A stretch of DNA of 64,000 bases, from contig NC_067473.1 in the NCBI RefSeq assembly GCF_947179515.1, positions 129,911,435-129,975,434 on the forward strand, read 5' to 3'. Origin of the DNA: Apodemus sylvaticus. Taxonomy: Eukaryota; Chordata; Mammalia; Rodentia; Muridae. The position numbers and the translations under genes are program-made. Below, piece by piece: positions 21,945 to 33,599 of the stretch. The notes under the pieces are model-generated. The model saw nothing but the letters and a program-made list of their open reading frames with translations. It was not told the origin of the DNA and did not search any database. Within the stretch, counting starts at the first letter, position 1. Each line of letters starts with the position of its first letter.

Positions 21945-22510
21945 AGAGTATGCCAGCAGGGTTTCTTTGTGAAATGCCATGCCCATAGTAGGCAGTCAAG
22001 CAATATATGACTGTTTTTCACCTTCTGTTGGTCTTGAAACATGGATGCTTATCTGTTTCTTAGAACATTTGGTTTATTTCATCTTTCTTTGTGAATCTCT
22101 CTAGGTACCAAAAACAAAATGAGGGGACAGAATGAAAGCCTAAGAAAAATCCCTAGCTTCATTTTGATCTGTCTTGTTGTATGATGAAATTCTCCAAAAT
22201 GTCCGTACCCACACCATCCACAGCCATTTTAGCATCAGCACCACAGAGACAGTGCTGATGATGGTTGTACACCAGCCTGCTGCTTAAACTAGGTAGCTAT
22301 TTCTTCTTCTCTGCAGTTCCACTTTTCCTCTAGACAAAACTAACGCTTTCAGACATCTTGAGAATGCTATAGTTCATCTTTAACAGATAGAATTTTGTTC
22401 TTATTTTGTTAAATGTTACATTTACATAATTGTGTATGTCATTGGTGTTTGTGAAAGATACACCAAAAAGTAGAAGTTTTCCTATCTAAAGCATGAGAAT
22501 TAGTCTCCTT
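21945..22510. other. Unique DNA, no gene recognised
   Basis: No repeat or credible frame. Confidence 0.45.
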
Positions 22511-22561
22511 CACCCCCCACCTCCTGCCCCCCTCCCCCTCCCCCTCCCTCTCCTCCCCTAC
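22511..22561. repeat. C-rich low-complexity tract
   Basis: CCCCCTCC-type sequence, strand-asymmetric. Confidence 0.9.
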
Positions 22562-22667
22562 ACTTATCCTGTCCAAATCAGGAACCAAGTAGATTTTTAG
22601 ATAATGAGGGCAAATTTTCTTATTCGGCTCTAAGATTAGTCTTATTCTTTGCATAGAAGTTACACTG

Positions 22668-22726
22668 GTGTCAGGAATTTAAAAAAAAAAAATCACAGAA
22701 TACATTGAGTTAGAAATTCCTGACAC
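22668..22726. other. Perfect 13-bp inverted repeat
   Basis: GTGTCAGGAATTT at 22668-22680 pairs exactly with AAATTCCTGACAC at 22714-22726 across a 33-base loop that begins with A12. Three further bases extend the stem with one mismatch. No T-run follows at the usual terminator spacing. Confidence 0.9.
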
Positions 22727-22729
22727 TAG

Positions 22730-23175
22730 GCCAAGTGACATTGCTGGTAGTTGTACTTTTTCTTTTTTTTTAAATTAAGTGCTTAAATTTTTATGCCTCG
22801 GTTAGTTTACTCAACTCTAGTAATAAAATCTCTGAGTGACTAATAAAGGAACACAAGGTGACTGAATGGTTAAGTATAGAACTCACTGTTGCCGAAATAG
22901 TCTCATCTCTAGACTCAAATACATTTATATGAAAACTGCATTCTTTATAACAAACCAGAATCTTATTTTGCTGTGGCCAAATGTAATGGGCATCTGTTGT
23001 TTTTGCCTGCCCAGCACATATCACTCTCTTTACTATTAGTGGACCCTGGGCTGGGCTGGAGAGAGAACCAGTTCCGGCTCTCATCAGTGTGTGCATCTGG
23101 GGAGCATCTTCATCTTTTCCAACAACTCCCCCATTGCCTCCCTTGAAGGGCAGACCTGTGACTCAGACCCAAGCA
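22730..23175. other. Unique DNA, no gene recognised
   Basis: A 101-codon minus-strand frame at 22791-23096 is not recognised; no splice or promoter context. Confidence 0.4.
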
Positions 23176-23179
23176 GACA

Positions 23180-23460
23180 TTACAGCCTTTCCTCTTGGCC
23201 ACTGAGATTGGCTCAAAATGAATGTGTGTTTCCAGCCAGACCAAAGAGATTCAATTCAAAGAATCCTACTGGAGTGACTGGAAGAGAGAGTTCCTGTTCC
23301 CAGAAATGAATCTAAGAGGGTGTCAGCCTGGACCTACCAGGGCAGCCTTGTGACAAACCCCACACACACAGTAGGAGGAAGACAGAAACCAACTCCTGCA
23401 ACAAACTAGAACCAGAGCTGAACCCATGATCCTGACATCCTGAAGATGGCAGCTTTTCAA
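23180..23460. repeat. Ancient mammalian repeat, class unassigned
   Basis: 'gattggctcaaaatgaatgt', 'gaccaaagagattcaa' and a later 'aagatggcagctttt' follow the order of a common old interspersed repeat in mammals. I cannot name the family. Confidence 0.35.
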
Positions 23461-23844
23461 GCATTCACGAAATAATTAGGTCCCCCCCACACACACACAC
23501 ACTGCTTTGAATCTGATTTATGCATTTATGTCTCTCGCCACTAACATAATTTCCCCTAATTCATAAAAATTCCAGCGCATGGTCTTCTTCCTTAATCAAT
23601 CTAACTCCGGTGAAATTTCTATTTCCATTCATTGCATAAATATGTGCTGAATACATGCAACTCAAGGTAATAAGATGGGGAAGAGGTTTACAAGAAGAAA
23701 TGTATTAGGCATTGTCTGTATCCCAACATAAAAATGTATCAAATAATTTGTAGAAATCAACTAAGAATTTGCTATTTCTGTTTTCTTTTCTATAGGCAGA
23801 GTGGCAATGTCTTAGGCCACATCTTTAACACCGTATTTAGGAGT

Positions 23845-23985
23845 CTTGATTTGATATCAGATGCCTTGACTTAAAGCCTTGATCTGTCTCTTACTATGTG
23901 ACTGGTAAATTATTTGGACTCTCTCAGTGTTGACTTTCTGTCTGCAAAGATCGCATAAACACACCTTTTTCAATCCATCTTTAAA
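23845..23985 (+). repeat. MIR SINE fossil
   Basis: The sense MIR core is visible: 'ccttgatctgtctcttac', 'tatgtgactggtaaattat', 'ggactctctcagtgttgac'. It lies inside a splice-site-bounded interval (23796-24043). Confidence 0.65.
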
Positions 23986-24049
23986 GGATGGAGAGAATGC
24001 CTATGAAGTGGACATTACCACGTCTGACGCTATGCAGTAGATGGTAAGT

Positions 24050-24400
24050 TTCAAGCATCTTCACATAAATGCGACATTCCATAGAGCTCTCTAACAGTTT
24101 CGCTGCTTGCTTTAGTGTCCAGGAAGAAACACACTGTTTTAGTTTCTACTTACATCCAAGCTTCATTTCTGCATCTCAGACTCCATCAGAGAGACAACCA
24201 AGAACTGATTAAGGCCACTAGGCTTTCTCGAGGGCACCTGAACCCCATCATGTCTAAAACGAAATTTAGCATTTCTACCTTTCCCCTAAACTTCTGTCTC
24301 TTCCTGTGGTGTCAACTTCAGTAAATGACACCACTGTGCCTTCAAGTCTCAGCTCGCTCCCACACTTCCTCCCCTCCCCGCAGTGGCCAAATTAACTCAG
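24050..24400. other. Unique DNA, no gene recognised
   Basis: No recognised repeat; short frames only. Confidence 0.4.
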
Positions 24401-24404
24401 AAAC

Positions 24405-24700
24405 CTTCCCATTGGTTTTCCTGTCTCTATCCTTTTCCCAGTGGCCATATAATAGCCAAAGTGATTTCCTTAATGAACACACATCCTATAAATCAATAAT
24501 GGTTTCTCACTGGTCCTGGAAATAAAGACCATGAATTTCCCTTTCTCCTGTTTCTGATGTCTTCATTACTTCAGGCTCAGTTCTCAGCCTTCCTCAAACA
24601 CAGCCCCCTCACCATCTATTCTGCTGTTTTCCTTTATGAACTTTGCGAGTGTGGTTTGTTTACACAGTACAGTACCCACTCCTTCCTGTGTCTCTTTGCT
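24405..24700 (+). repeat. L2 LINE fragment, probable
   Basis: 'ccaaagtgatttccttaatg', 'tttctcactggtcctggaaa' and 'gtacagtacccactccttcc' resemble the untranslated L2 3' region in sense orientation. Diverged. Confidence 0.45.
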
Positions 24701-24743
24701 ACCACTTAATCATATCTGTTATGCCCCAAACTACCTGCTACTC

Positions 24744-24771
24744 CCCACCCCCACCCCCACCCCCACTCCCA
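24744..24771. repeat. (CCCCCA)n microsatellite
   Basis: About four CCCCCA units. Confidence 0.9.
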
Positions 24772-24779
24772 GTGTTGGA

Positions 24780-25365
24780 GTCCACAGTTTTACAATAGCA
24801 TCATGTGACTTCCTATCACAGAACATGCAACATATATCTTTTTAACACTTTATGAATAGAAATGTATAAATGCAGCATACAAATACAATTATCAGATTCA
24901 TTGTCTACAACCTGGTCTGGCAAATCCCCGTGTGATGGATGCTTAGCTATTCATGAGGTTGTTTGTAAATCTCATGGGGGAAAATTCATGTCTCCTCTAA
25001 CTCACCTCAAACTTGCACCATTTCTTACTGATCCAAAGGGAAGCAGAAACACATCAATGGAGCTGTGCCTTTGTGAGCAGGAGATAACAGCTCCTATCAC
25101 ATGACAGCTATTGCTGTGTCTCTTGAAATATTTTCCAGGCTCATCATCATCTCTAGGTTATGGTATGTTCTGCAGGTGCTACACACTTTCTATGTATGTA
25201 CTCCCACAGAAGTCCATGTCCATTACACCAGATTTTTCAATTATTTAAATAATGGCATCATTGCTATTGCTTTTCTTTATAATCTATGGATTCAATAGAC
25301 TTGAGGATAGTGTTCTGAGACTTCACTGCACCTCAGAAATGCTCCCAGTCAGGAGACACACAGAT
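24780..25365. other. Unique AT-rich DNA, no gene recognised
   Basis: Several short plus-strand frames; none protein-like. Confidence 0.4.
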
Positions 25366-25369
25366 CCCA

Positions 25370-25485
25370 TTGCTTTGTTAGAAGATCCGTGAGGACAGGT
25401 CACAGTTGACTGATTCACTCATGTGTCTTGAGAAAAGCCAGGCAACTTGCAAATCCCAGTGCATACATGCTGAACAGATAAGACC
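25370..25485 (+). repeat. L2 3' end fragment
   Basis: 'gatccgtgaggacaggtcac' then 'ttcactcatgtg' and 'tacatgctgaacagata' match the L2 3' end order (GAGGGCAGG..., ...TTCA..., ...GCTGAATGA). Confidence 0.5.
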
Positions 25486-25489
25486 TGGC

Positions 25490-26190
25490 CGTATATTAAT
25501 ATGACATCATTCACATCATTCACATTGATATTCCTATGACAGAATGATGCCCTTATTGGAGAAGATGAAAAATGGGTCACTGCTGGTCCAACTCCAGGAA
25601 AGTGAGACCACTATCCTATTTAGTTATATAGGGTGAGATTTGCTTAGCAGATGGCATTAAAATTTTTAAAGATATCACGGGAGCCAGCAGACTACACAAA
25701 AGGCATCTGGCAACATTGACCTTGGGTGATACGAAGACAGGTGAGGAGATTGTCTCTGAACAAGGGTGATCCATTTTATAAATTTCTATTCATCATTTGA
25801 CTTGGGGCTGGTTTTAAGTCCTCGCCCTTCATGCAGACATCTGCCACTTTGTTCTTTCACGCATGGTGGCAACTTGTGTACGAGGGAAGCTGTGGAACAG
25901 TGGTGGGGCCACTCAATGAGCTGACAGATGGGCTTTTTCAGTTACCCACAGCAGAAATAGTTGCTGACCAGGTCACCTCCAATTACATTCTGATAGACAC
26001 CATTTGACTTCTGATTGAGAACTTGAGACGGCCGTTGTTGTGTGTTTCCAGTGGTTAATTTAGACAACCAACTGGGAGCTATTTCATAAACTAAAATTGA
26101 ATTCATGCATTCATCCATCCAATACATTTTAAAGAGCTCCCTGTGTGCCCTGGGTTTATTGTTTGGGGTGTGGCATCACTGGGTTTCTTT
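25490..26190. other. Unique DNA, no gene recognised
   Basis: No repeat or credible frame. Confidence 0.4.
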
Positions 26191-26194
26191 GTGA

Positions 26195-26420
26195 ATGACT
26201 TTTCTCCTCACTGTGATGAAGTATCTGACAGAAGCAATCTAAGGGAGGGGATGTTTCCTTCGACTCAGTTGCAACAGGGCTGCAGTTTCATCATGGTAGG
26301 GAAGGCAGGTAGCTAGAGCAGGTCGTGAGAAGAGGTCAGTCTATGTTGGTGGGAACTTGTGGCTTGGCTTATTCCCATCTCAATGAGTCAGGAAGCAGAA
26401 AAATCAGACAAGAAATAGGT
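26195..26420 (-). repeat. MaLR LTR, antisense
   Basis: 'ctgtgatgaagtatctgaca', 'gaagcaatctaagggagggg', 'tttcatcatggtagggaagg' and 'agtcaggaagcagaaaaa' follow the reverse complement of a common rodent MaLR LTR. Subfamily not assigned. Confidence 0.65.
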
Positions 26421-26424
26421 ATCT

Positions 26425-27955
26425 CCTGTAGTGTCCATCCCCAGGGAACCACTTCAGCTACTGGGCCACAGTCCCACTGTCTCCACAGTGTCACCCATCA
26501 GCTGGCCCGAGAACCAGAGAACAAGCAGCTGTGAGTGACATTTCCCATTCCAATTCTGACCCTGTATATATCTGTTGAGAAAAATTAAGACCCAACTTTA
26601 TATCAGGTGTCACCAAGTTCTAAGCCTAAAGAACTAGTGACAGATCTGAGAATGCTAGGTGTCCATCCCCTAAAAGACACCAAAATGCAACTTTCACTCC
26701 AAAGAGGTCATGTTCTGAGAGAACAAGACTGTGGCTTGCTTGTGTCAGCATCAAATGATCCCCACCATGGCCTACCTGACTCTATGGAAGCAGTATTCCA
26801 AATGTTTCTGAACACACTTGTTCTGAGAACCATTATGCTGAGTGATAATAAAAAAAAAAAATCAGAAAGAGAATAGAGCCTACTGCATTTAGCCAGTGTG
26901 AGCTACCATCTCACAGGCCTGGCAGCCAGTTGTGCCAATCACTGAGTAGTGTGTGTTCCTGATTCATTACTTCTAGTCATGCAGGGGACTGGCCCTCTGC
27001 TTTCACTCTTGATGTCAAATGAGTCCAGAGAGTGTGTCCTCTTTAATAGGGAGGAGTAAGGGTGATTGAGGCACCGTGTAGCATGTAGTTTCTGAGTCCA
27101 TGGTTTGTCTCCATAGGAAAAAGTTCTGGATCAATTAGAAATGGCAGTCCTGGATTCATGATAGGATAGTAAACCCTTCCATGGGAGCGAGACTCCAAGG
27201 TCTCAAGGCACCCTTGTTCTGAAAGTCCTTATTCTGGGTGGTATTATCTACGTCCTATCACCTTGCTTTATCATCCATCAGCTTAAGGAAAGGAAAAATG
27301 TACATCCATGCAAATACCCACCCATTTGCGCCTACTCCAAAGGGGGCATGTGGTTGGACAAGAAGCCGGTGTCTCTGCTCACATTCTGTAAAGAGCTATG
27401 GGCTTCCCTATCTCTCTTCTGCAGTGCAATTACTAGAAGGCTGAGCCCAAGAGGGCAAAATAAAAATAAAATTTGTTTGGAAATAAAACAAGAGAGATGA
27501 ACAGCCTCTGTAACCTGCCCTCCCGTTTAGAAGCTGGGGGTCAATGGGAAGTGATGGTGCCCTCATGTTCTCAATAAAATGCCACTTACTTAAGAGTTCG
27601 GCTGCTTCCCACATCCAGCCTGCATCTCATTGTGCAGATGACTTCCTAAATCAGGAAAATTGGTGTACTGAGATGCTAGTGGGAAAGCTGTTGCGGGCAG
27701 AGGCTGAAATGTCTCTCCCACAGCATAGTTGGATAGCATGTGGCTCATTTCTCATTTGTTTGGCCTTGGTTGATTGTTTGTTTCTAGATTCTTTGGGGAG
27801 TAGAAGGTTGCCATGGCTTTTGCCTGACTTGATGAATATTTTTAGGTTTTTAATATCAAAAACCAGGCACCCACAGTGTCTCCCTCATGCAGCTGCTAGG
27901 CATAAGGATGACAATATTCATAGGCATGCAACCTATTTGGAAGGAAGAGCAGGTG
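26425..27955. other. Unique DNA, no gene recognised
   Basis: A 141-codon plus-strand frame at 27544-27969 is not recognised and has no start or splice context that would favour coding. No repeat identified apart from A11 at about 26850. Confidence 0.4.
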
Positions 27956-27956
27956 C

Positions 27957-28305
27957 TCTGCAGAGATAGATCAGTCAGTAAATGCTTGCTGAGCAAGGAC
28001 AAGAATCTGAGTTCAATCCCCAGAATTTGCATTAAAAAAAAAGTGCTGTGTTTTGCAAATTTAGAACCCAGGTAGATCCCTGACTCTCACAGGTCTTCTT
28101 CCAGTTCAGGCTCATTTACTCTGTGAATTCCAGGACAATGTGAGACCTTGCCTCAAAAAAATGAAGTCAACAGCCCTTAATAGATGACACTTGAAGATGA
28201 CCAATGACCCACATGCACATACACACATGAATGAGTATATATGTACATGCATCTGCATACATATGAGCATATACACATACATGTACACAAAATATATAAA
28301 GACGT
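27957..28305 (+). repeat. B4-type SINE (ID-B1 composite)
   Basis: An ID-like head 'agagatagatcagtcagtaa' with box B 'gagttcaatccccagaa' is followed by B1-like 'gtgaattccaggacaatgtg', 'agaccttgcctcaaaaaa', then a CATA-rich tail. That order is the B4 composite. Confidence 0.75.
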
Positions 28306-28309
28306 AATG

Positions 28310-28800
28310 GAAAATAAAATAAATGTAAAATGAGCCCCAAAGTGATCTTACATAATTGCCCCTCACTACCCTACCAGTTTAAGCACCATGCAAGCTTTTA
28401 ATTATGTAAGAAATGTAATATTCATCGCTCCTTATTAGGTACACACTGGACACCTTCTTAATCAGAATGCTGCAGATGGGCTAGCTGTGAATGAACTCCT
28501 CCTCATTCTTATTTGTATTCTTCCCAACTGGTTAAAATAGAAAACACTCTGGGTGTGGCATAAGTCATGTAGGAAGTCCAGAAATGGCAGATTTTTCTGG
28601 AAAGGAGAATTTGAAGGCAGAAATGGCTTGACACATATAATACATGGTAAGAGAGAGAATGAATGTAGGTCAGAAGTCACTGTTAAATGTCTGTCTTGAT
28701 TGTGCTCCACCAGTTTAGATAAACTGTCTCAGGTCTTTCTATCTCTAAGATCCCAGTGCTGAGGATACAGAGGAGCACAGCCTCATTCTTCTTTTATGTG
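28310..28800. other. Unique DNA, no gene recognised
   Basis: No repeat or credible frame. Confidence 0.4.
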
Positions 28801-28802
28801 TG

Positions 28803-28876
28803 TGCTAGAAAGTCCAACACAGGACCTCATCTTGTACAAGCACTTAACTGATTAAAAAGGACCTTTCCTCAATCCT
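28803..28876 (-). repeat. ID-type SINE, antisense, degenerate
   Basis: 'acacaggacctcatcttgta' and 'caagcacttaact' correspond to the antisense ID body. Confidence 0.5.
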
Positions 28877-28879
28877 GGA

Positions 28880-29775
28880 GATAGTCTTGTTAACATACAG
28901 ATGCCAGATTCCCATCTCAGACCTTCTGAATCTGACTATTTGAAGATGGGGTCCAGGTGGGTGTCAGTAAATGGCTGTTTCTGTCTTCCCACACTTATGG
29001 GAACAGGAAGTCTGGGGTCAGCTCTGGTTAAGTCGGGCTGTAAGAGCAGATCTCACTTTCTCACATCCTTTTCACCATGTGAAATGACTTCAGGGTCTCC
29101 TGGGTCTTCAGCCTCAGGTTAAGCCAGACAAGGAGCATTGGGTGTAAGAAACTGCTCCTTCCCTCAAGAAATGCACATGTAAAGTCAAGACTGTTGCTCT
29201 GGAAGTGAAGGCACCCAGTGTGTTTCAGAGCAGTGCAGAAGCAGCAGGGAGCTCGCTCAACTGAAGCTGTAAACTGTGTGATGTAAGGACTGCCAAGAGG
29301 TACTCCAGGTTTGTCTCGCTGCTCGCCAACACTGGCAGGAGCCCCGATCTCTCTAGCTGCTGCACCTTTCCCCGTGAAGCAGCTTTGCCTTCCTGCTGGC
29401 CACCTGTGCTTTCCTTACCTGTTCTCCATGGCATCCTTTTTTCTGGAAGAAAGAAGCAGCAAAGAAATAAAAGAAGTTATCAACTGAGATTTTGGTTGTT
29501 TTTTAGTTTGATCTTGTAAGAGTGGGAAAATAAGCTCCCCAAGAAGCCTTGTAGTGGAATTCCACCAACTGTTCATCAGCCAGAACTGTGCACATAGTCC
29601 AGGCCAGGAGGGAATACACACAGCTGGCCATTTATTACATAGACACAAAAGCATCCCAAATAAAATCAGGGTTATTAACAAAGGAGAAAGAAAGAATAAA
29701 AAGTAAATTGACAGCTACAGCCATTGCAAAGTCGGCCATGATAAAAGGGAACCTGGAGTGTTATCTGAACTAAGA
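28880..29775. other. Unique DNA, no gene recognised
   Basis: No repeat recognised. Short frames on both strands near 29225-29773 lack protein features. Confidence 0.4.
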
Positions 29776-29778
29776 GAA

Positions 29779-29860
29779 AGATGGGGTTGGAGAGACAGCT
29801 CAGTGGGTAAGAGTGCTTGCCATTTTTGTGAAGGACTGGGAACATGCATCCACATGCACG
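29779..29860 (+). repeat. B2/B3-type SINE head
   Basis: 'ggggttggagagacagctca' and 'gtgggtaagagtgcttgcc' are a clear SINE head. The tail has been replaced by, or expanded into, the adjoining microsatellite. Confidence 0.75.
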
Positions 29861-30310
29861 TACACACATATACATACATACATACATACATACATACGTA
29901 CACATGCATACATACATGCTACATACAAACAATATATACCTACAAATATACTATATACATACATACTACATACAAACATAATACAAATACATGCATAGTA
30001 CATACATACAAACATAATACCTATATATACAAAGATAATATATACATACATAATATATACATACATACATACAATACATACATATATAATATATGTAAAT
30101 ACATACCTGAATATATACAAACATAATACATACATATATAATATATACGAATACATACCTACCTACAAACAATACATACATAAATATACGAATACATACC
30201 CACCTACATACAAACATAATACATACATAAATACATGCATATATACATAAATACATACATACATACATGCATACATACAAACATAATATATATATGTACA
30301 AACACACACA
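29860..30310. repeat. Long (CATA)n-type microsatellite
   Basis: About 450 bp of CATA/TACA with regular 'aaacataata', 'atatataa' and 'cctacctacaaac' interruptions. It makes Tyr/Thr/His and Tyr/Val/Cys frames on the two strands that are artefacts. Confidence 0.97.
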
Positions 30311-30337
30311 GAATAGTTTTTAGTTAAAAAAAAAAAA

Positions 30338-30680
30338 GAGTAAGAGGAAGGTGAGACAGGAGAGTTGTCTTAATTGACAAAATACTTCCCATTCAAATAT
30401 AAAGACCTAGGTTCAATGCTCCAGAACCCACATAAAAAGTCCAGGCCCAGCAGCAAGCACCTGTAGTTTCAGCCCTGCGAAGAAAGAGAAGGACAATGTC
30501 TGGGGCTCGCTGACCAGCTAGTCTAGCCAAACCAATGAATTTCAGATCTAGTGAGAGGCTCAAAAAAAAGTAGAGAGTAACTGAGAAAAGCACACAGCTT
30601 CACCCTCTGACCTTGGCATGCATGTATGTACGTGTGAACATACAAACAACATGCATACATTGTTTAAAAAAATAGAAAAA
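30338..30680 (+). repeat. B4-type SINE
   Basis: 'gacctaggttcaatgctcca', 'aaaaagtccaggcccagcag', 'ctggggctcgctgaccagct', 'agtctagccaaaccaatgaa' follow B4. Full length with an A-rich end. Confidence 0.8.
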
Positions 30681-30684
30681 GAAA

Positions 30685-31090
30685 AGCCCTCTCCACTTGG
30701 GAGAGCTTCCCCTGCAGGTCTGACTTAGGAGCTCCCAAGCTCGGGCTATTGGCATTGGCCACTTCCTCCTTGCCAAACATTCACTGATTTCCTGACTCAC
30801 AGAGAGCACGCACCTCAGTATCTTGGGATGCATTCCACTCAGACATAGAAACACCGCAATGACTGTGTCGCCGGCACGTGGCTTGCCCATATTATGAGAT
30901 ACATTTTACTGTGGCAAATGTCAGTATTAACCATAGCTTCTGAATACAACTGTCTCATAGAAACCATATTGTTCTGTCTGTGGATGCTAATATGAAAACC
31001 ATAATAATAAGCTAGCAGTTACTACATAGTGAGACCCTCTTGCACTCCACCATCACCAACACCACTATTTTTGTTTGTTTATTTTCTTTT
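30685..31090. other. Unique DNA, no gene recognised
   Basis: No repeat or credible frame apart from a 96-codon minus-strand frame that partly lies in the preceding SINE. Confidence 0.4.
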
Positions 31091-31092
31091 AA

Positions 31093-31219
31093 AGCTGGCC
31101 ATAGTAACACATGCCTCTAATCCTAGCACTTAAGAGGCAGAGAGAAGCAGGTTTCTATAAATCTAAGGCCAGCCTGGTCTACATAGCAAATTTCAAGCAA
31201 GCCAGGGATAGCTATTGCA
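31093..31219 (+). repeat. B1 SINE
   Basis: 'gctggccatagtaacacatg', 'ctctaatcctagcactta', 'ggccagcctggtctacatag'. The tail grades into a GTAT repeat. Confidence 0.8.
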
Positions 31220-31270
31220 TGTATGTGTGTATGTGTGTATGTGAATATGCATACACACACACAAACAGTT
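31219..31270. repeat. (GTAT/GT)n microsatellite
   Basis: GTATGTGT units followed by an ACAC run. Confidence 0.85.
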
Positions 31271-31274
31271 AATG

Positions 31275-32625
31275 GTATTTTGTGTGCATTTTATGTCTCA
31301 TCTGCTCTGGTTCTGGGGAAGGGATACATTTATAAAAGGAGTAAATAGAGCGCTCTAAGGTGATATTTGGCTCTGATTTCATCCACATGCAGTCTTTCAG
31401 TTCCTGTACATTGTTACTTCAGGCACAGTGCTTTCCTAAATGTAATCGAAAGTGTATTTCAGAACCCCCCTTCTCCTCTAACTCTAGTTCCTGGCTTTAA
31501 TTACTTCTTAAGGATCAGTTAATTTGAGATTTATTTCTTTTGCCATGTCAACAAGTTGGCCCTCAGTTCCTCAGGAGATTAATTTTAAATTCAGGAGAAA
31601 GTTTTGGGTTTGACCACCAGGCAAGGTTGTCATTCAGAAGGAACTGGCCTGGAATCACTCAAAATTTCAACTCCCCCTCCCCCGAAAGCTGGTAAGGAAA
31701 GAAGATGTTGAGGATCAGAAACACACTTGCTGAACACCCCTACCTCTGCCCCAGCTGCTTGCCGGAATCATAAGAAATTAGGTTGTGCTATTGGTATTCA
31801 ACATGAGCTATTATATTTTCCTAATAATAACTTCAATAATAATATAACCTTTGTTCAACATGGGCACCTGGCTAGTAAAATGAGACCCCAGCTGTCAATG
31901 AAATACCTACCTCAATATCAGAGCTAAAAGTTAATAAATTCATAATATGAGTAAAGAAAATAATAATAATACCTTGCTTCTCTCCTAGGAATTCAAAGTA
32001 GCATGTGGGTACCGTTTCATTAATCTCTATATAAATCTTAGGTGCATGGTAGGAAAAAAAAACTTAAACCTGAAAAGAACCTGACTATGGAATTACAGTC
32101 TGTTTCAACTCCAAAACACATCTACTTCTCTCCATCTACATGGTGTCCATGTGGCCCAACCTATCATGAGCTTTCTCAAATGACTCTGTATATGGTAATT
32201 AGTCTATCGTCTAGCGCTCACTCTAATGTTTGCACAGTCAGCCCCTGATAAAGCTATCAGAACTTTAAATGAGATGACACCATGCCTCTTTCTATACTGT
32301 TGCTCTAAATCTTCCCTGCTCTGCCCACTTCATCACAACTCGTTTCCACCAAGAGGTCAAGCGTCTGTCTACCTACCTGAGGCCCTTTCGGCTCGCTGGC
32401 CCGTGTGCACAATCAGGCCTTAGCTTTTCTCACCGTCTTTCCTCAGACCTTGCTCTCAAGTCTTCTTATTAAAACTCCTTCAGGCTTCCTCCCTAGTGAG
32501 CCCGCCTCCCTGAGTTCACACCCCCCCCCCACGTGAGTGCTCATTCTCCCTTCGGTGTGGAGTATGTACTCCACACTTAGCTTGCTTTCTTGCCTGTGTT
32601 TGTTATTTGACTCTGCTCGCTCTCC
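31275..32625. other. Unique DNA, no gene recognised
   Basis: About 1.3 kb without a confidently named repeat. Includes homeodomain-like 'ctttaattacttcttaagg' at about 31495 and C10 at about 32521. No credible gene. Confidence 0.4.
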
Positions 32626-32629
32626 CAGC

Positions 32630-32770
32630 ACTCACAGCTGGGACGTAAGCTCCTGAGCCCGAGCGAAGGCATCCCACTGGTGTTTCTCCACAGCTTCTCC
32701 TGTAACATAGCTTCTCCTGGAACACAGCTAGCGTTCTTGATTATTATTTCAATGAATGGCTTGAGCAACT
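32630..32770 (+). repeat. L2 3' end fragment
   Basis: 'cagctgggacgtaagctcct', 'ccactggtgtttctcc' and the terminal 'attatttcaatgaatggctt' follow the L2 3' end. Confidence 0.55.
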
Positions 32771-32774
32771 ATTG

Positions 32775-33540
32775 ACATAGCTGTTGTCTATCTCCTACAG
32801 AACACCTCTTGTTCTCATATTTTCCATAAGTCACATCTAAATTCAAGAGGTGTATGTGCGTTTGTGCACAAGCATGGACACACACTGGCTCAACTCGTAT
32901 TTTCTGCCCAAGCTACCTGTGGTACTTCACAGTGACCTCATACTTGCTAGAGCCAACTTCGCCCTCTCTGCAAGTAATACCCAATATCCAATCTCTTCCT
33001 ATGGAGAAGCTCGCTGCCTGCATTCAAGTCTCTTGTTTCCTCCTGGCAAAGCCTTTGTTCATGTTGAGTTGTCCTTTGATAGAAAGATGCTTTCTTTTCA
33101 TCGAGGGCTCGAATTGTTATAGATTGGATAAGACAAAGAGTATGAGTCGCTACAAGGATGTAGGGATAGTGTCCGAAAAAAAGCAAGTTGAAATAAAATT
33201 GCATCTGCAAAGGTCTCTCTTATTAATGCTACGGATCCTGTTACATTAGTGACTTTCATCTACGGTCCCTTTCAGCCGTTATGAGTTTATCAAATTCCTG
33301 TTGATAGATCATAAATCTAATTGTCTTTTTACAGACCTTTTTCTAAGTAAATTTCTTCCAGGTATTTGAGTATGAACCAAGCCCTGACTTTAATTCACTG
33401 CCAGGAATTAGCCTCTTTAATAGACTTAGAGAAGCATAGCTACCATGGCCTCAACACACACAGTTACTTAGCTGTTAATCAGATCCCCCTCACTTCCCTT
33501 GCATTGGTGAAACAATCCTTTGGGGACTGGAGAATCAGAC
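32775..33540. other. Unique DNA, no gene recognised
   Basis: A 131-codon plus-strand frame (32854-33249) overlaps a second frame and a minus-strand one, without recognisable domains. Confidence 0.4.
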
Positions 33541-33546
33541 TGTGTA

Positions 33547-33596
<50 letters not shown>
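33541..33596. repeat. (GT)n microsatellite
   Basis: About 25 GT units. Confidence 0.97.
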
Positions 33597-33597
<1 letters not shown>

Positions 33598-33599
33598 CT

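Noticed and set aside
29675..30307. Tyr/Val/Cys- and Tyr/Thr/His-rich proteins
   Set aside because: Translations of the CATA satellite.
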